In this document: positions 17,461-25,939 of the stretch, in pieces
Layout: the number at the start of each line of letters is the position of its first letter
How positions within the stretch are numbered: the first letter of the stretch is position 1
NCBI RefSeq assembly: GCF_014635825.1
Contig: NZ_BMDO01000001.1
Span: 434,001-498,000, forward strand
Direction of reading: 5' to 3'
Length of the DNA: 64,000 nucleotides
Origin: Mucilaginibacter galii
Lineage (GTDB): Bacteria > Bacteroidota > Bacteroidia > Sphingobacteriales > Sphingobacteriaceae
Program-made: the position numbers and the translations under genes
The notes under the pieces: model-generated
The model's database searches: none
Told to the model about the DNA's origin: nothing
The model's input: only the letters and a program-made list of their open reading frames with translations

Positions 17461-18417
17461 TTATTCTACCCTTTCTTTAATAACTTGTAAAATGTTGTTC
17501 TGGATATCTTTCATAATTAAGCCTGCCCACCAAGAGGCATAAAAATTGAAGGTGGTGGTGAGCTTAAAGTGGCTGTATAAATGCAGGCGGTAAGTATTGG
17601 CATTGAGCTTTTGCAGCACGTAAGTGCCATCCATCACGTCAAAATAGTTGCCGCCTATTACCACATGCTCATCCATAGTGGTGGATGGAATTTCGTAGGG
17701 GTTAGCTTTGATGGTGAAACGCATTCGGCGCTCCTCTTCATACTGGGTTACCTGTTCGTGAAAAACCAGTCCTTTTTCAAATACAGCTTTACGGTAACCG
17801 CCTACCCCGTTGTAATTTAATTCGGCACGCACGGGGCGCGGAAAACCCAGCCTATTGGTTAACCACCCTTTATCCTGATCCTTTTGAATGGCACGCACGC
17901 GGGTTACATTTTGCCAGATTTTGGTTTTATCGGCATGAAGGTCAATGTAGGTATAGGCCTCGTATTGATTGTTTACACTGCCTATCCACTGTTCTATAGG
18001 TGATAGAAACAACGGTAATAAAACAAGTATTGACAGGTACATTCGTTCCTTATCGTGTCGTTTTATTTTATAGTAACCGGCTAATAAGCCGCCCAAAGAT
18101 GCCGCTATTAAAAAAACGGGCATGATCATTAGCCAGCATGCCCAACCTTCAATAGAAAAAAACAGCGTAAGCACCATAAATATTGAAATTGGCACCCAAG
18201 GCATAAAGAAACGGTAAGAATAATTTCTAACCTTCTCGATACTTGAAAAATAGATGGTAATTGCTCCGATAGCAGAAGGAACCATAAATAAAAATGTAAG
18301 CGACATCAATGTAAAAGCACTATCCCAAGTTTTCACATTAAAAATAAAGCGCGCTATAAAGGCGAACAGCAATGGTATGCCAATAATTTTGAATAGCCTT
18401 TTTTGTTTATCGGTCAT
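17461..18417 (-). CDS. Membrane protein with C-terminal SRPBCC-like domain
   Basis: The 318-residue product has four or five N-terminal membrane helices (about residues 10-150: LLFAFIARFIF, AFTLMSLTFLFMVPSAIGAI, FFMPWVPISIFMVLTLFF, MIMPVFLIAASLGGLLAGYY, MYLSILVLLPLFLSPI), then a soluble region (about 165-318) that reads like a START/SRPBCC fold: AYTYIDLHADKTKIWQNVTRVRAI, a central EEERRMRFTIKANP, VMDGTYVLQKLNANTYRLHLYS, and a final amphipathic helix. It may be a membrane-tethered ligand-binding protein. It lies between the epimerase (24-nt gap) and the SRPBCC gene (1-nt gap). Confidence 0.75.
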   Translation of the reverse strand: MTDKQKRLFKIIGIPLLFAFIARFIFNVKTWDSAFTLMSLTFLFMVPSAIGAITIYFSSIEKVRNYSYRFFMPWVPISIFMVLTLFFSIEGWACWLMIMPVFLIAASLGGLLAGYYKIKRHDKERMYLSILVLLPLFLSPIEQWIGSVNNQYEAYTYIDLHADKTKIWQNVTRVRAIQKDQDKGWLTNRLGFPRPVRAELNYNGVGGYRKAVFEKGLVFHEQVTQYEEERRMRFTIKANPYEIPSTTMDEHVVIGGNYFDVMDGTYVLQKLNANTYRLHLYSHFKLTTTFNFYASWWAGLIMKDIQNNILQVIKERVE

Positions 18418-18441
18418 GATGAGCAGGTGTAAGATTGTAGA

Positions 18442-19368
18442 TTAATTTTTAATACTCAATATATCGTGAATCGCGTGCTGCGCCTGTGGAAACTGGAACC
18501 GGAAACCAGCATCCAGCAATCGCTTAGGTGCCACCCAGCGGCTTTTTAGTATGAGTTCTGTTTCGGTACCAATAACCATTGCGCCAATTTCCAATAACCA
18601 TTGCGGTGCAGGCAAACCTACGGGGATGCCATATGCGCGGCGAATAAGGCGCATTAGTTCATGGTTTTTGACAGCTTCGGGGGCAGTGCAATTAATTACA
18701 CCATCAATATCGGTGTTTTGCATGAGCCAATCGGTAATGCGGGCTACATCATGTTCGTGTACCCAGGCTACATATTGCTCGCCATCACCTTGTTTGCCAC
18801 CCATACCCAGCTTTACCAGGTTAAGCAAACGCGGAAAAACGCCATCGCTATGGCCCAGTACAATACCCATGCGTAGTGCCACTTTGCGGGTGTCGGGTGT
18901 TACGGTGTCAAAAAAGGTTTGCTCCCATTGCTTGCATACGTCTATAGAAAAGCCGTAGCCAATTTCGCCGGTTGCTTCGTCTTGAGCATGGTCTTCGGCA
19001 TGTCGGTATATAGTGGCCGAGGTTACGTTGATCCATAGTTTAGGCGCACGACTTAACCCGGCAATCACCTTTCCCAACAAGGTGGTAGGTACTATGCGGG
19101 AACTGATGATCTCCTGCTTATTTTGAGGTGTGTAGCGGCAGTTCACATTTTTACCGCAAAGATTGATCAGCAGGTCGGCACTTTCTAAAGCTTTCACCCA
19201 GTCGCCTTCCGTTTTACCATCCCAAACTATAGTAGTGATGTTATTGATAGCCGACGCAGGTTTACGACTCAAAATAATGACTTCGCTTGCCAGCTCTTTG
19301 TAATACTGTGCCAGCACCTTACCCAGGTAACCGTTACCGCCGGCTAAAACTACTTTGTGATATTGCAT
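18442..19368 (-). CDS. TIGR01777 family NAD(P)-dependent epimerase/oxidoreductase
   Basis: The 308-residue protein is an atypical short-chain dehydrogenase of the TIGR01777 (YfcH-like) family: nucleotide-binding VVLAGGNGYLGKVLA at the start, VWDGKTEGDWVKAL, DLLINLCGKNVNCRYTPQNK, a KVALRMGIVLG strand, YVAWVHEHDVARI, and the C-terminal DUF1731 part (LRSKWVAPKRLLDAGF-like). The substrate is unknown. In other bacteria such genes often cluster with SRPBCC proteins and sometimes photolyases; the first association is seen here. It starts 3 nt after the DCC gene stop. Confidence 0.9.
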   Translation of the reverse strand: MQYHKVVLAGGNGYLGKVLAQYYKELASEVIILSRKPASAINNITTIVWDGKTEGDWVKALESADLLINLCGKNVNCRYTPQNKQEIISSRIVPTTLLGKVIAGLSRAPKLWINVTSATIYRHAEDHAQDEATGEIGYGFSIDVCKQWEQTFFDTVTPDTRKVALRMGIVLGHSDGVFPRLLNLVKLGMGGKQGDGEQYVAWVHEHDVARITDWLMQNTDIDGVINCTAPEAVKNHELMRLIRRAYGIPVGLPAPQWLLEIGAMVIGTETELILKSRWVAPKRLLDAGFRFQFPQAQHAIHDILSIKN

Positions 19369-19371
19369 GGT

Positions 19372-20193
19372 TTAGTTAAATTTAAAGATAAGCAAAAGAA
19401 CCAATAGGCGGTACACCACCCAGGTAACGGTGAGCAGCCAGCCTAACTGCAGCAGCTTGGTACGGCGGATATGCTCTAAGAACATGAGCCCCGCAACGCC
19501 CATAAAACAAATAGTGCAAATGATAGCGTTCAATGCTACAAACTTGGCCAGCAGCATAACCGGCAGCAAGAGCAGCGCACCGGCAAAAGAAATGGTCATC
19601 ATGTTGCCCAGGTAATCCCAGCGTTTGGCAGGTGCGTACCAGCTGATGATGATGCCCTGAAAAAGGACTTGTCCGCCGCAGATCAGGTACTCGCGATAGG
19701 CATTGCCCAAGGGCACCAGACCTGTTAACAAATGCGCATAACCAGTGAGTATAAAACCTACTATAAACCATGTAAAAATTAGGTACAACAAGCGGTAGCT
19801 CAACCTGAAGGTGGGTTGCAGGCTACCGGCAACAGTATGTGCCGGAGGAATGATAACCCGCCTGTTGTAGGAGATAAACGCATAAACTTTACGCATTAAC
19901 CAAACGAACGGGCCGAAAGTAAACAGTGGTTTAAACATCGGTATTTGATGGCCGAATAGCTTAAACAGGCTGTCTATACCATAACTCACCTCACCGGTTT
20001 GGGTATTTACCAACGCAATTTCATTCACGGCACGCTGGCGGTCTACCAGTACGCAAGTGTCTTGCGGCATATCCTGGTAGCTGACCCGGCCGTTGCTGTC
20101 TAACATACCGGTTTGCGTTAAGGTTTTAGCATAACTGGTACACATGGGGCACTCGGCATCGTATAGTACAAGGTGGTTTTGCAGGGTTTTCAT
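19372..20193 (-). CDS. DCC (DUF393) thiol-disulfide domain fused to a membrane domain
   Basis: The 273-residue protein starts with a DCC domain: HLVLYDAECPMCTSYAKTL (the family names itself after DxxCxxC), VSYQDMP and a conserved SLFKLFG segment, to about residue 120. The C-terminal 150 residues contain four or five membrane helices (LIFTWFIVGFILTGYAHLL, ISFAGALLLLPVMLLAKFVAL, AIICTICFMGVAGLMF, WLLTVTWVVYRLLVLLLI). DCC proteins are thioredoxin-like with unknown substrates. It is the first gene of the tight DCC-epimerase-membrane SRPBCC-SRPBCC run. Repeat B1 lies directly upstream. Confidence 0.85.
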   Translation of the reverse strand: MKTLQNHLVLYDAECPMCTSYAKTLTQTGMLDSNGRVSYQDMPQDTCVLVDRQRAVNEIALVNTQTGEVSYGIDSLFKLFGHQIPMFKPLFTFGPFVWLMRKVYAFISYNRRVIIPPAHTVAGSLQPTFRLSYRLLYLIFTWFIVGFILTGYAHLLTGLVPLGNAYREYLICGGQVLFQGIIISWYAPAKRWDYLGNMMTISFAGALLLLPVMLLAKFVALNAIICTICFMGVAGLMFLEHIRRTKLLQLGWLLTVTWVVYRLLVLLLIFKFN

Positions 20194-20211
20194 GGTGGGG
20201 TGATGAATAAT

Positions 20212-20314
20212 AATATTGAAAGAACTATGTCATGCTGAGCTTGTCGAAGCATTTGCCGCCTGGTTAGGTCTTCGACAAGCTCAGGCTGACAACGCTACGA
20301 GAGTTCTATAATAT
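20212..20314. repeat. Palindromic repeat, CTGAGCTTGTCGAAG family (B1)
   Basis: A long imperfect palindrome fills the gap between the DCC gene and the small membrane gene. TGTCATGCTGAGCTTGTCGAAG at 20228-20249 pairs with CTTCGACAAGCTCAGGCTGACA at 20270-20291. The symmetry continues outward into TAATATT...GAAC / GTTC...AATATTA. A more diverged copy (B2) lies at 37208-37272. This motif is a common intergenic repeat in Bacteroidota, as I recall. Confidence 0.8.
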
Positions 20315-20679
20315 TACAAGTTAACAGGTTTAGTCAATTGTGCCTTATTGCGCAGTTTAAAGAACACGATCAAATTGATAAAATGCATCCCTCCTAAAAT
20401 AAGGATAATACAACCCAACTTACGGCTTAATACTTCCAGTACAACTTGTGTGCTGGCTATAAGTCCGTACTCACGCAGCACCAGGCTAACATAGCCAATG
20501 TTAATCAAATAAAAGCCCACAACCAGCAACCGGTTAACGGCATCGGCCAGGGGTGTGTTGCCATGAAAAATATCGATCAGGAAAATACGGCCATTGTTAA
20601 ACAATACTTTGGCCACCCAAATAGTTAAGGCAATGCTTACCAATAAATAAACGGCGTAGGTTAAAATAAAGTAGTTCAT
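20314..20679 (-). CDS. Small hypothetical membrane protein
   Basis: The 121-residue protein has three membrane helices: YFILTYAVYLLVSIALTIWVAKVLF, LLVVGFYLINIGYVSLVL and LGCIILILGGMHFINLIVFF. I do not recognise a named family. It follows the GbsR/MarR-type regulator gene with a 77-nt gap that contains a TTTCA-N8-TGAAA site like the regulator's own operator, so it is a likely target of that regulator. The adjacent DCC cluster may be transcribed with it, though repeat B1 separates them. Confidence 0.75.
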   Translation of the reverse strand: MNYFILTYAVYLLVSIALTIWVAKVLFNNGRIFLIDIFHGNTPLADAVNRLLVVGFYLINIGYVSLVLREYGLIASTQVVLEVLSRKLGCIILILGGMHFINLIVFFKLRNKAQLTKPVNL

Positions 20680-20717
20680 GATTTTTAGTGTTTAAGTGTA
20701 TATAATTATTATTGTAT

Positions 20718-20735
20718 TTTCAGTAATTAATGAAA
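20718..20735 (-). promoter_or_regulatory. Second candidate operator (TTTCA-N8-TGAAA)
   Basis: TTTCA at 20718-20722 and TGAAA at 20731-20735 have the same arm core and the same 8-nt spacing as the operator at 21287-21312. The site lies 39 nt upstream of the membrane gene's ATG at 20679, roughly the -33 region of a weak TACACTTA box on the minus strand. Confidence 0.45.
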
Positions 20736-20756
20736 GATAGGATTAAAAAAATAGAT

Positions 20757-21263
20757 CTATTTAAAGATCTTAAAAATCGAACCCCAAAACCAGTTCTCAT
20801 CGGCTTTAAGCATGGTATCTAATGTTTTGTTTACATTTTTAGCAAGCTTGTTAATATCGGCTACCGATTTTTTGAAGGTTTTGTAAGCGGGGTCTTTATC
20901 GTTACCCTCCACACTATTCAATTCGTTTAAAATTTTGATTACCGGGTCAAGCTCGCGTTTTTTACGCTCCTGGGCTACCTGGCGTGCTATGTTCCAGGTA
21001 TCTTTATCAGCGTAAAAGTACTCTTTGCGTTCGCCGGGTTTATGTTGTTTTTCTATCAATCCCCATCCCATCAAATCACGCAGGGTCATGTTGGCATTAC
21101 CGCGCGAAATGCTTAGCTCTTCCATGATCTCTTCGGTGGTAAGTGCATCGGGCGAGATCAGCAACAAGGCGTGTACCTGGGCCATGGTGCGGTTTATCCC
21201 CCACTCCGATCCCAGCTTACCCCAGGCCTCAATAAACTTCTGTTTCCCTTCTGCTAATTCCAT
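20757..21263 (-). CDS. GbsR/MarR-type transcriptional regulator
   Basis: The 168-residue protein has an N-terminal winged helix-turn-helix: SEWGINRTMAQVHALLLISP, TTEEIMEELSISRGNANMTLRDLMGWGLI, then KPGERKEYFYADKDTW as the wing, and a C-terminal helical dimerisation region ending in WFWGSIFKIFK. This is the GbsR-like branch of the MarR superfamily. The ATG at 21263 is chosen over a TTG two codons upstream. Its promoter is well defined (see 21267-21296) and carries a perfect palindrome over the -33 box, implying autorepression. Downstream genes on the same strand are the probable regulon. Confidence 0.88.
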   Translation of the reverse strand: MELAEGKQKFIEAWGKLGSEWGINRTMAQVHALLLISPDALTTEEIMEELSISRGNANMTLRDLMGWGLIEKQHKPGERKEYFYADKDTWNIARQVAQERKKRELDPVIKILNELNSVEGNDKDPAYKTFKKSVADINKLAKNVNKTLDTMLKADENWFWGSIFKIFK

Positions 21264-21266
21264 GTA

Positions 21267-21297
21267 CAAATGTAATACAAGTTTTCAAACTTTCAAA
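21267..21297 (-). promoter_or_regulatory. Promoter of the GbsR/MarR-type regulator
   Basis: Read on the minus strand, TTTG (21297-21294), a 19-nt spacer and TACATTTG (21274-21267) fit the Bacteroidota promoter consensus exactly. The -7 box ends only 3 nt before the ATG at 21263, so the mRNA would be leaderless or nearly so. Confidence 0.65.
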
Positions 21298-21312
21298 TAT
21301 TATTGAAAGTTT
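21287..21312. promoter_or_regulatory. Candidate operator of the GbsR/MarR-type regulator
   Basis: A perfect 10-bp inverted repeat, AAACTTTCAA-N6-TTGAAAGTTT, covers the -33 box of the regulator's own promoter. Size and symmetry suit a MarR-type dimer. A second GTTTTCAAAC stretch adjoins it at 21281-21290. Confidence 0.65.
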
Positions 21313-21404
21313 ATTTTAAACCATTTTACTTTTATTTCTTGCTGCAACATTCCTACCTTGTCAATCGAAAAGTTTTTTGTTTGATTCTACTTAATTCAGC
21401 CTGA

Positions 21405-22160
21405 ATGAAAAAGTACGTTGGTCTTGTAATGATAGCCGCTTCGTTATCCTGCGCTAATCATAAACCTGATGATAAAGCCTCTATATCGGTCCCTGTCGAG
21501 CACATTGAACCTACCCAGGCACAAAAAGAACGTCGTGCACAATCAGAAGCTTATTGCAAAGCGCATGGTATTCCGGTTTACAGCAACCCCAATGCCATGT
21601 TTATGGACGATGACAGCCAGGTAACATTACGCACCCAGGATGAGTTAGCCGACCGTGCCCTGGCGCTATGTTTCATTGGCCTGAAAAGCGAGGGACTTGA
21701 GCAAAGTAAATTAGATCTCTTTAATGAGAAGTATAACCTTGAAGGTAAGCTAAGCCCCGCCGAACTGGCCTATGTAAACACTAAACACCCTACCGAACAA
21801 CAGAAAATAGATGCCAACTGGCGCTATGAAGACCTGCACGTAATGCTTTGGGCGCTGGGTTATATTGACCAACTGGCCTACCCCGATCAAATGTGCAACG
21901 TTGCCCAAGACGTAAAAATCATTAGCGACCTTACCGAAGACGAGTTTAAAGCCAAGGCCAAGCTACGCAGCAAAAAAGAGATTTTAGACCAGGCCGACCT
22001 CATCCTTCGGCTGGACTGGGCTTGTGTAGATGCCCGCACAAAAAACCAACCGGCACCAGGTAAAATGGATAAAGGAGTGGTTTACGAAAGGCATTACGCA
22101 CTCAACTGGTTAATTAAATTAGCCGATCAGCATTGGGATGAAGTATCTACCGATACCTAG
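21405..22160 (+). CDS. DUF4272 family lipoprotein
   Basis: The 251-residue protein has a lipoprotein signal peptide (KKYVGLVMIAASLSC, lipobox cysteine at 17). The mature part contains ERRAQSEAYCKAHGIPVY, VTLRTQDELADRALALCFIGLK and WRYEDLHVMLWALGYIDQL, the pattern of DUF4272. The family function is unknown, and DUF4272 proteins are usually cytoplasmic, so the lipoprotein form is notable. It is divergent from the GbsR-type regulator, and no second gene follows on this strand. Confidence 0.8.
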   Translation: MKKYVGLVMIAASLSCANHKPDDKASISVPVEHIEPTQAQKERRAQSEAYCKAHGIPVYSNPNAMFMDDDSQVTLRTQDELADRALALCFIGLKSEGLEQSKLDLFNEKYNLEGKLSPAELAYVNTKHPTEQQKIDANWRYEDLHVMLWALGYIDQLAYPDQMCNVAQDVKIISDLTEDEFKAKAKLRSKKEILDQADLILRLDWACVDARTKNQPAPGKMDKGVVYERHYALNWLIKLADQHWDEVSTDT

Positions 22161-22286
22161 GGTTATATTCTTTTATAATCGGCCTTTGAAATCATTTAAG
22201 GTAATAACTGATCAATAAAATATTTAACTAACCGCTTGTATTAACTACAATAATTTATGCTCATAAAACCATATTGATTAACTTAT

Positions 22287-22697
22287 TTACTTTTTCTTAT
22301 TTGCGTTAACCTTATCTAAAAATGCAGATTTGTTATCGGCAACTTTTTTGCATGCTAAAAAAGCAATGTTATTATTATCCTGATAGATTAAAATTTTCAG
22401 CTCTGTTCCAACTATTTTCGTACGTATCCGGCTTTCGTTAACAAGTTTACCTTTTGCTTTTATCAAAGATTTTTCAAGAAGATATGGCTCCATTGCATGG
22501 TTGTTGCTATAATACCAAACCTGTTTTTTAGCCTCGTCATAAATAACATAGTCTGCATTAGACATTTCTCCCAAGGCTGCTTCAAAAATTAAGCCCGTTT
22601 GCATTACAGGCTTAACCCGCTCTACTTTCCAATATGATTCCTGGGCAAATAAGAATGTTGGGAACAACACCATTAACCAAAATATTATCTTTTTCAT
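22287..22697 (-). CDS. Hypothetical exported protein
   Basis: The 136-residue protein has a signal peptide (MKKIIFWLMVLFPTFLFAQ) followed by a small domain with alternating hydrophobic strands (YWKVERVKPVMQTGLIFEAAL, DYVIYDEAKKQVWYYSNN, TELKILIYQDNNNIAFLACKK) and a lysine-rich end. I do not recognise a family. It starts 9 nt downstream of the lipoprotein gene stop at 22707, so the two are probably co-transcribed. Confidence 0.65.
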   Translation of the reverse strand: MKKIIFWLMVLFPTFLFAQESYWKVERVKPVMQTGLIFEAALGEMSNADYVIYDEAKKQVWYYSNNHAMEPYLLEKSLIKAKGKLVNESRIRTKIVGTELKILIYQDNNNIAFLACKKVADNKSAFLDKVNANKKK

Positions 22698-22706
22698 ACT
22701 GCGCAG

Positions 22707-23393
22707 TTATTTAGGTACTTGCATTTTGTTAAAGTAATTGGCATCTTCATCATAAAAAGCCGGCTTAACGCCATTATAAATAGTAAGCACTCCACGCCGG
22801 CCATCCTGAGGAATATCGTTACGCAATTCTTTTGATAGGTTTTCAAAGTTCTCGTTTTCTATGGTTAAACGTGAGCTAATGGTTTGGCTTTTCCATAAGT
22901 ATATGTTGCCTTCATTAGGGTCTTTACGTGCGAGTTTCTCCTTTCCCCATTGTTTAGCCAGCGCAGCTTTTAAATTAATAACATCATCGTCGGCAAATAC
23001 TTCTCCTTGTTTATGACCCTTAGGGCCATTGTTTCCTGCTTCAGCTGTAATGATCAATATCTTTCCATTTTTATCCAACAAGAAATATGGCGATTTTAAG
23101 GGAACATCTCCAAATACCAGCATTGGCACAATCTTTTCGCCCTGCCAATCAATTTGATATTCGGGAGATAATACCGTAACAGTTCCTGCCGGTATAATTT
23201 CGCCATATAAATTAAGCATATAGTTAGGCATATCGTTTAATGGGGTCAGCTTAAACTTGATACCTTTGGATTTTAAAACCTCTTGCACATTTTGATCTAA
23301 TAAGTCTGTAACAGAAATATTTTGCCCTTTTGTATTGCATGCTGTAATTATATATAACAATGCGAAAGGAAGGAATTTAAGGACTTTGATCAT
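22707..23393 (-). CDS. Hypothetical lipoprotein
   Basis: The 228-residue protein has a lipoprotein signal (MIKVLKFLPFALLYIITAC, cysteine 19). The mature part looks mixed alpha/beta (VTVLSPEYQIDWQGEKIVPMLVF, GKILIITAEAG, RGVLTIYNGVKPAFYDEDANYF), with no recognisable family motif. It is followed by the small exported protein gene. The 290 bp upstream, towards the sulfatase gene end, hold no other gene that I can support. Confidence 0.65.
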   Translation of the reverse strand: MIKVLKFLPFALLYIITACNTKGQNISVTDLLDQNVQEVLKSKGIKFKLTPLNDMPNYMLNLYGEIIPAGTVTVLSPEYQIDWQGEKIVPMLVFGDVPLKSPYFLLDKNGKILIITAEAGNNGPKGHKQGEVFADDDVINLKAALAKQWGKEKLARKDPNEGNIYLWKSQTISSRLTIENENFENLSKELRNDIPQDGRRGVLTIYNGVKPAFYDEDANYFNKMQVPK

Positions 23394-23684
23394 AATTAAT
23401 TTTAAGGTTTTTTTCTCTTATATAATTACACTGTAAGACTCAGCATAATTTGTCTATTTACATACCTCTCCACAAATAGCGTGAATTATTGCTGCAGGCA
23501 ATTAAATGGCATCCCAATTATACAGGTCATGTTCAGTTTAACTACCTCGTAAAAACAGATTATTAACTTGTCCATATATTGTGCAAATAATTACTCGAAC
23601 TAATATACTGGTGACTAAACACCCAACCTGGCTATTTGTTATAAAAAGACACGACTCTCGTTTACAGCCGCTTGTAATATATCA

Positions 23685-25304
23685 TTATAAATCGCCTTTG
23701 CCCTTGCTCAGTTTTTCGAACGGAATAACACCTATGCGGTTGGCCCAGCTTTGGTACAGTGTTTCCAATTCCTTTACCTTATCAGGATTTTGAACAGCCA
23801 GGTTATTTTGTTCGGAGCGATCTTGTTCAATATTATATAACTGCCACTGGTTATCGGGATATTGCGACACCAGTTTCCAAGGCCCCTGCCTCACGGCACG
23901 GTTACCTTCGTGCTCAAAAAACAGGGCGTTGTGGCCTTCCCACTTTTTATATTGTATAACCGGCATCAGGCTAAGCCCTTCGGTTGGGGTGATCGTGTTG
24001 CCTTTGTAAGTTGCCGGATATTTGGCACCGGCCAAATCTACGCAGGTAGCCATTAAATCTACCAGGTGAGCCGGTTGTGTGCTTTGCCTGTGGGCTTTAA
24101 TTACCGCCGGGTAGCTCACGATGAATGGCGTGGCAATACCACCTTCGTATACCCAATGCTTAAACAGGGTTAACGGCGTATTACTTACGTTAGCCCCGGT
24201 AAAACCGTAGGCAGTAAAAGAAGATGGATCGCTGGCGGGTTTTAAATTAGCTGCCGTAACTTCGGGCGTAAAGCCGGGGCCTTTAATACTTTCGCTACTG
24301 GCGCCATTGTCTGACAGGAACATGATCACCGTATTCTGATCTTGCCCGGTTTCTTTGAGTGCCTGGCGTATGCGGCCAATGTTTTGATCCATGCGGTCTA
24401 CCATGGCGGCGTATACAGCCATCTTATCGTCCCAGGCTATCTTCTCTGCTTCAGTTAAAGAGTTCCAGTCGGGCACGTTCTTATCGCGCGGCGAGAGTTG
24501 GGTAGTCTTATTGATGATGCCTAACTGCTTCATGCGGTTAAAGCGTTCCTCTCGCAGTTTGTCCCAGCCTGCCATGTACTTGCCTTTATATTTGGCAATA
24601 TCTTGCGGCAATGCATGCAAAGGCCAGTGCGGTGCGGTAAAAGCCATGTATAGAAAGAAAGGCTTGCCTGTTTTTTGATTGTCTTTAATGTATTGCACGG
24701 CATGCCCGGCGTACGCATCGGTAGCGTAAAAACCCTTTTCGGGCGTATAAGGCTTATCATCTAAAGCCACAGTCAAATGCTGGTTTGGGCGGTACGGGTT
24801 GGTGGGGTCAAAATAGCTACCGGCACCATCTATCAATCCAAAGTGATGGTCGAAGCCACGCTTTACCGGCCACTTATCAGGCGCGGTGCCTACGTGCCAT
24901 TTACCGGCCATGTATGTATTATAGCCGCTGCCTTTTAGCACTTCGGCTATGGTGACACAGTTATTATTGAGGTAGCCCTGATAGGCTGGTTCTTTGCGGG
25001 TATTCACCATATCGCCCACGCCAGCCTGGTGCTGGTACAAGCCCGTAAGCAATGATGCCCGCGAAGGGCAGCAGCGCGAGGCATTATAAAACTGTGTCAT
25101 TACCAGCCCGGTTTTGGCCATACCGTCCAGGTTGGGTGTTTGCGTGGTGGAGCCAAAACAGCCAATATCTGAGTAACCCATATCATCGGCCAAAATAATG
25201 ATGATATTAGGTTTCTTAACCGCTTTATTAGCTTTTTGAGCCCGTAAAACAGTAGCACTCAGCAGCAATAAAATACTCAGGTGTAGCGCAGACTTTAATT
25301 TCAT
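23685..25304 (-). CDS. Arylsulfatase (S1 family), secreted
   Basis: The 539-residue protein has a signal peptide ending near LRAQ (residue 23) and a complete sulfatase domain. Metal ligands lie in ILADDMGYSD (D40, D41); the formylglycine motif is C78-C79-P-S-R-A-S-L-L-T-G, where C78 is converted post-translationally. GKWHVG, APHWPLHALP and IMFLSDNGASSE are further active-site stretches. It hydrolyses sulfate esters, probably of polysaccharides. No formylglycine-generating enzyme or anaerobic maturase gene is in the window, so maturation must come from elsewhere. It may act with the hydrolases at 10-15 kb, but no operon link is seen. Confidence 0.93.
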   Translation of the reverse strand: MKLKSALHLSILLLLSATVLRAQKANKAVKKPNIIIILADDMGYSDIGCFGSTTQTPNLDGMAKTGLVMTQFYNASRCCPSRASLLTGLYQHQAGVGDMVNTRKEPAYQGYLNNNCVTIAEVLKGSGYNTYMAGKWHVGTAPDKWPVKRGFDHHFGLIDGAGSYFDPTNPYRPNQHLTVALDDKPYTPEKGFYATDAYAGHAVQYIKDNQKTGKPFFLYMAFTAPHWPLHALPQDIAKYKGKYMAGWDKLREERFNRMKQLGIINKTTQLSPRDKNVPDWNSLTEAEKIAWDDKMAVYAAMVDRMDQNIGRIRQALKETGQDQNTVIMFLSDNGASSESIKGPGFTPEVTAANLKPASDPSSFTAYGFTGANVSNTPLTLFKHWVYEGGIATPFIVSYPAVIKAHRQSTQPAHLVDLMATCVDLAGAKYPATYKGNTITPTEGLSLMPVIQYKKWEGHNALFFEHEGNRAVRQGPWKLVSQYPDNQWQLYNIEQDRSEQNNLAVQNPDKVKELETLYQSWANRIGVIPFEKLSKGKGDL

Positions 25305-25397
25305 AAGTTAGGTAATAATATAACCGGGCATGAAATATAAAAACTTAGTTTATTTACCAGCGCAAATACCAGTTCGGGGCAGGATGGTTATGCAGAA

Positions 25398-25898
25398 CTA
25401 CTCCATAGCCGGCATACCCATAGCTGCCCATTCCTCTTGAGATGGGCCATACAAACCCGGCACTGGCAAGCCAACCATGCGCATGATCACCGTCATTTGG
25501 CTGCGGTGGTGCGCTTCGTGTTTCACCAGCACATCCAGAAGGGTTGCCTTGGTCCATACCTGGCCGTACATATCCAACTCTTCGTTCAAAGACTCATCAC
25601 TCCAATGGGTACATACCGCATCGGCCAGTAATGCATTATATTTTTGATGGGTGGCAGTAACCTCCTTAAAGTTAACAGGTGCAGGTAAGTGTTCCAATAC
25701 ATCTTCTTCAAACAGCCCGGCTTTGGTGCCCATCTCGGCAATGGTTTGAGTAATGTGCCAGGCCAGCCTTTCCAGGGTGCGTATATTGGGATGAACCTTG
25801 ACGCCTTTGGTTTCCTCGGTAATATTTTCTAACACCCGGTTGGTGCTGGCAGCTTCGAGTTGCCAGTCGGTTAAAAAGTCGTTGATGTTACGATACAT
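25398..25898 (-). CDS. DinB family protein
   Basis: The 166-residue protein has the DinB/YfiT-like four-helix bundle pattern: an N-terminal YRNINDFLTDWQLEAASTNRVL helix, RTLERLAWHIT with the first metal His, and LLDVLVKHEAHHRSQMTVIMRM with the second pair of His. Members are metal-binding and include thiol transferases and maleylpyruvate isomerase relatives; the substrate here is unknown. A perfect 9-bp inverted repeat lies 23 nt upstream of its ATG. Confidence 0.88.
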   Translation of the reverse strand: MYRNINDFLTDWQLEAASTNRVLENITEETKGVKVHPNIRTLERLAWHITQTIAEMGTKAGLFEEDVLEHLPAPVNFKEVTATHQKYNALLADAVCTHWSDESLNEELDMYGQVWTKATLLDVLVKHEAHHRSQMTVIMRMVGLPVPGLYGPSQEEWAAMGMPAME

Positions 25899-25920
25899 GG
25901 TGGTTGTAATTTTAGTGGCA

Positions 25921-25939
25921 AATATGAAAATTTCATATT
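25921..25939. promoter_or_regulatory. Palindrome upstream of the DinB gene
   Basis: AATATGAAA-A-TTTCATATT is a perfect 9-bp inverted repeat about a single base, 23 nt upstream of the DinB start at 25898. It could be an operator. No TAnnTTTG box is obvious next to it. Confidence 0.35.
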
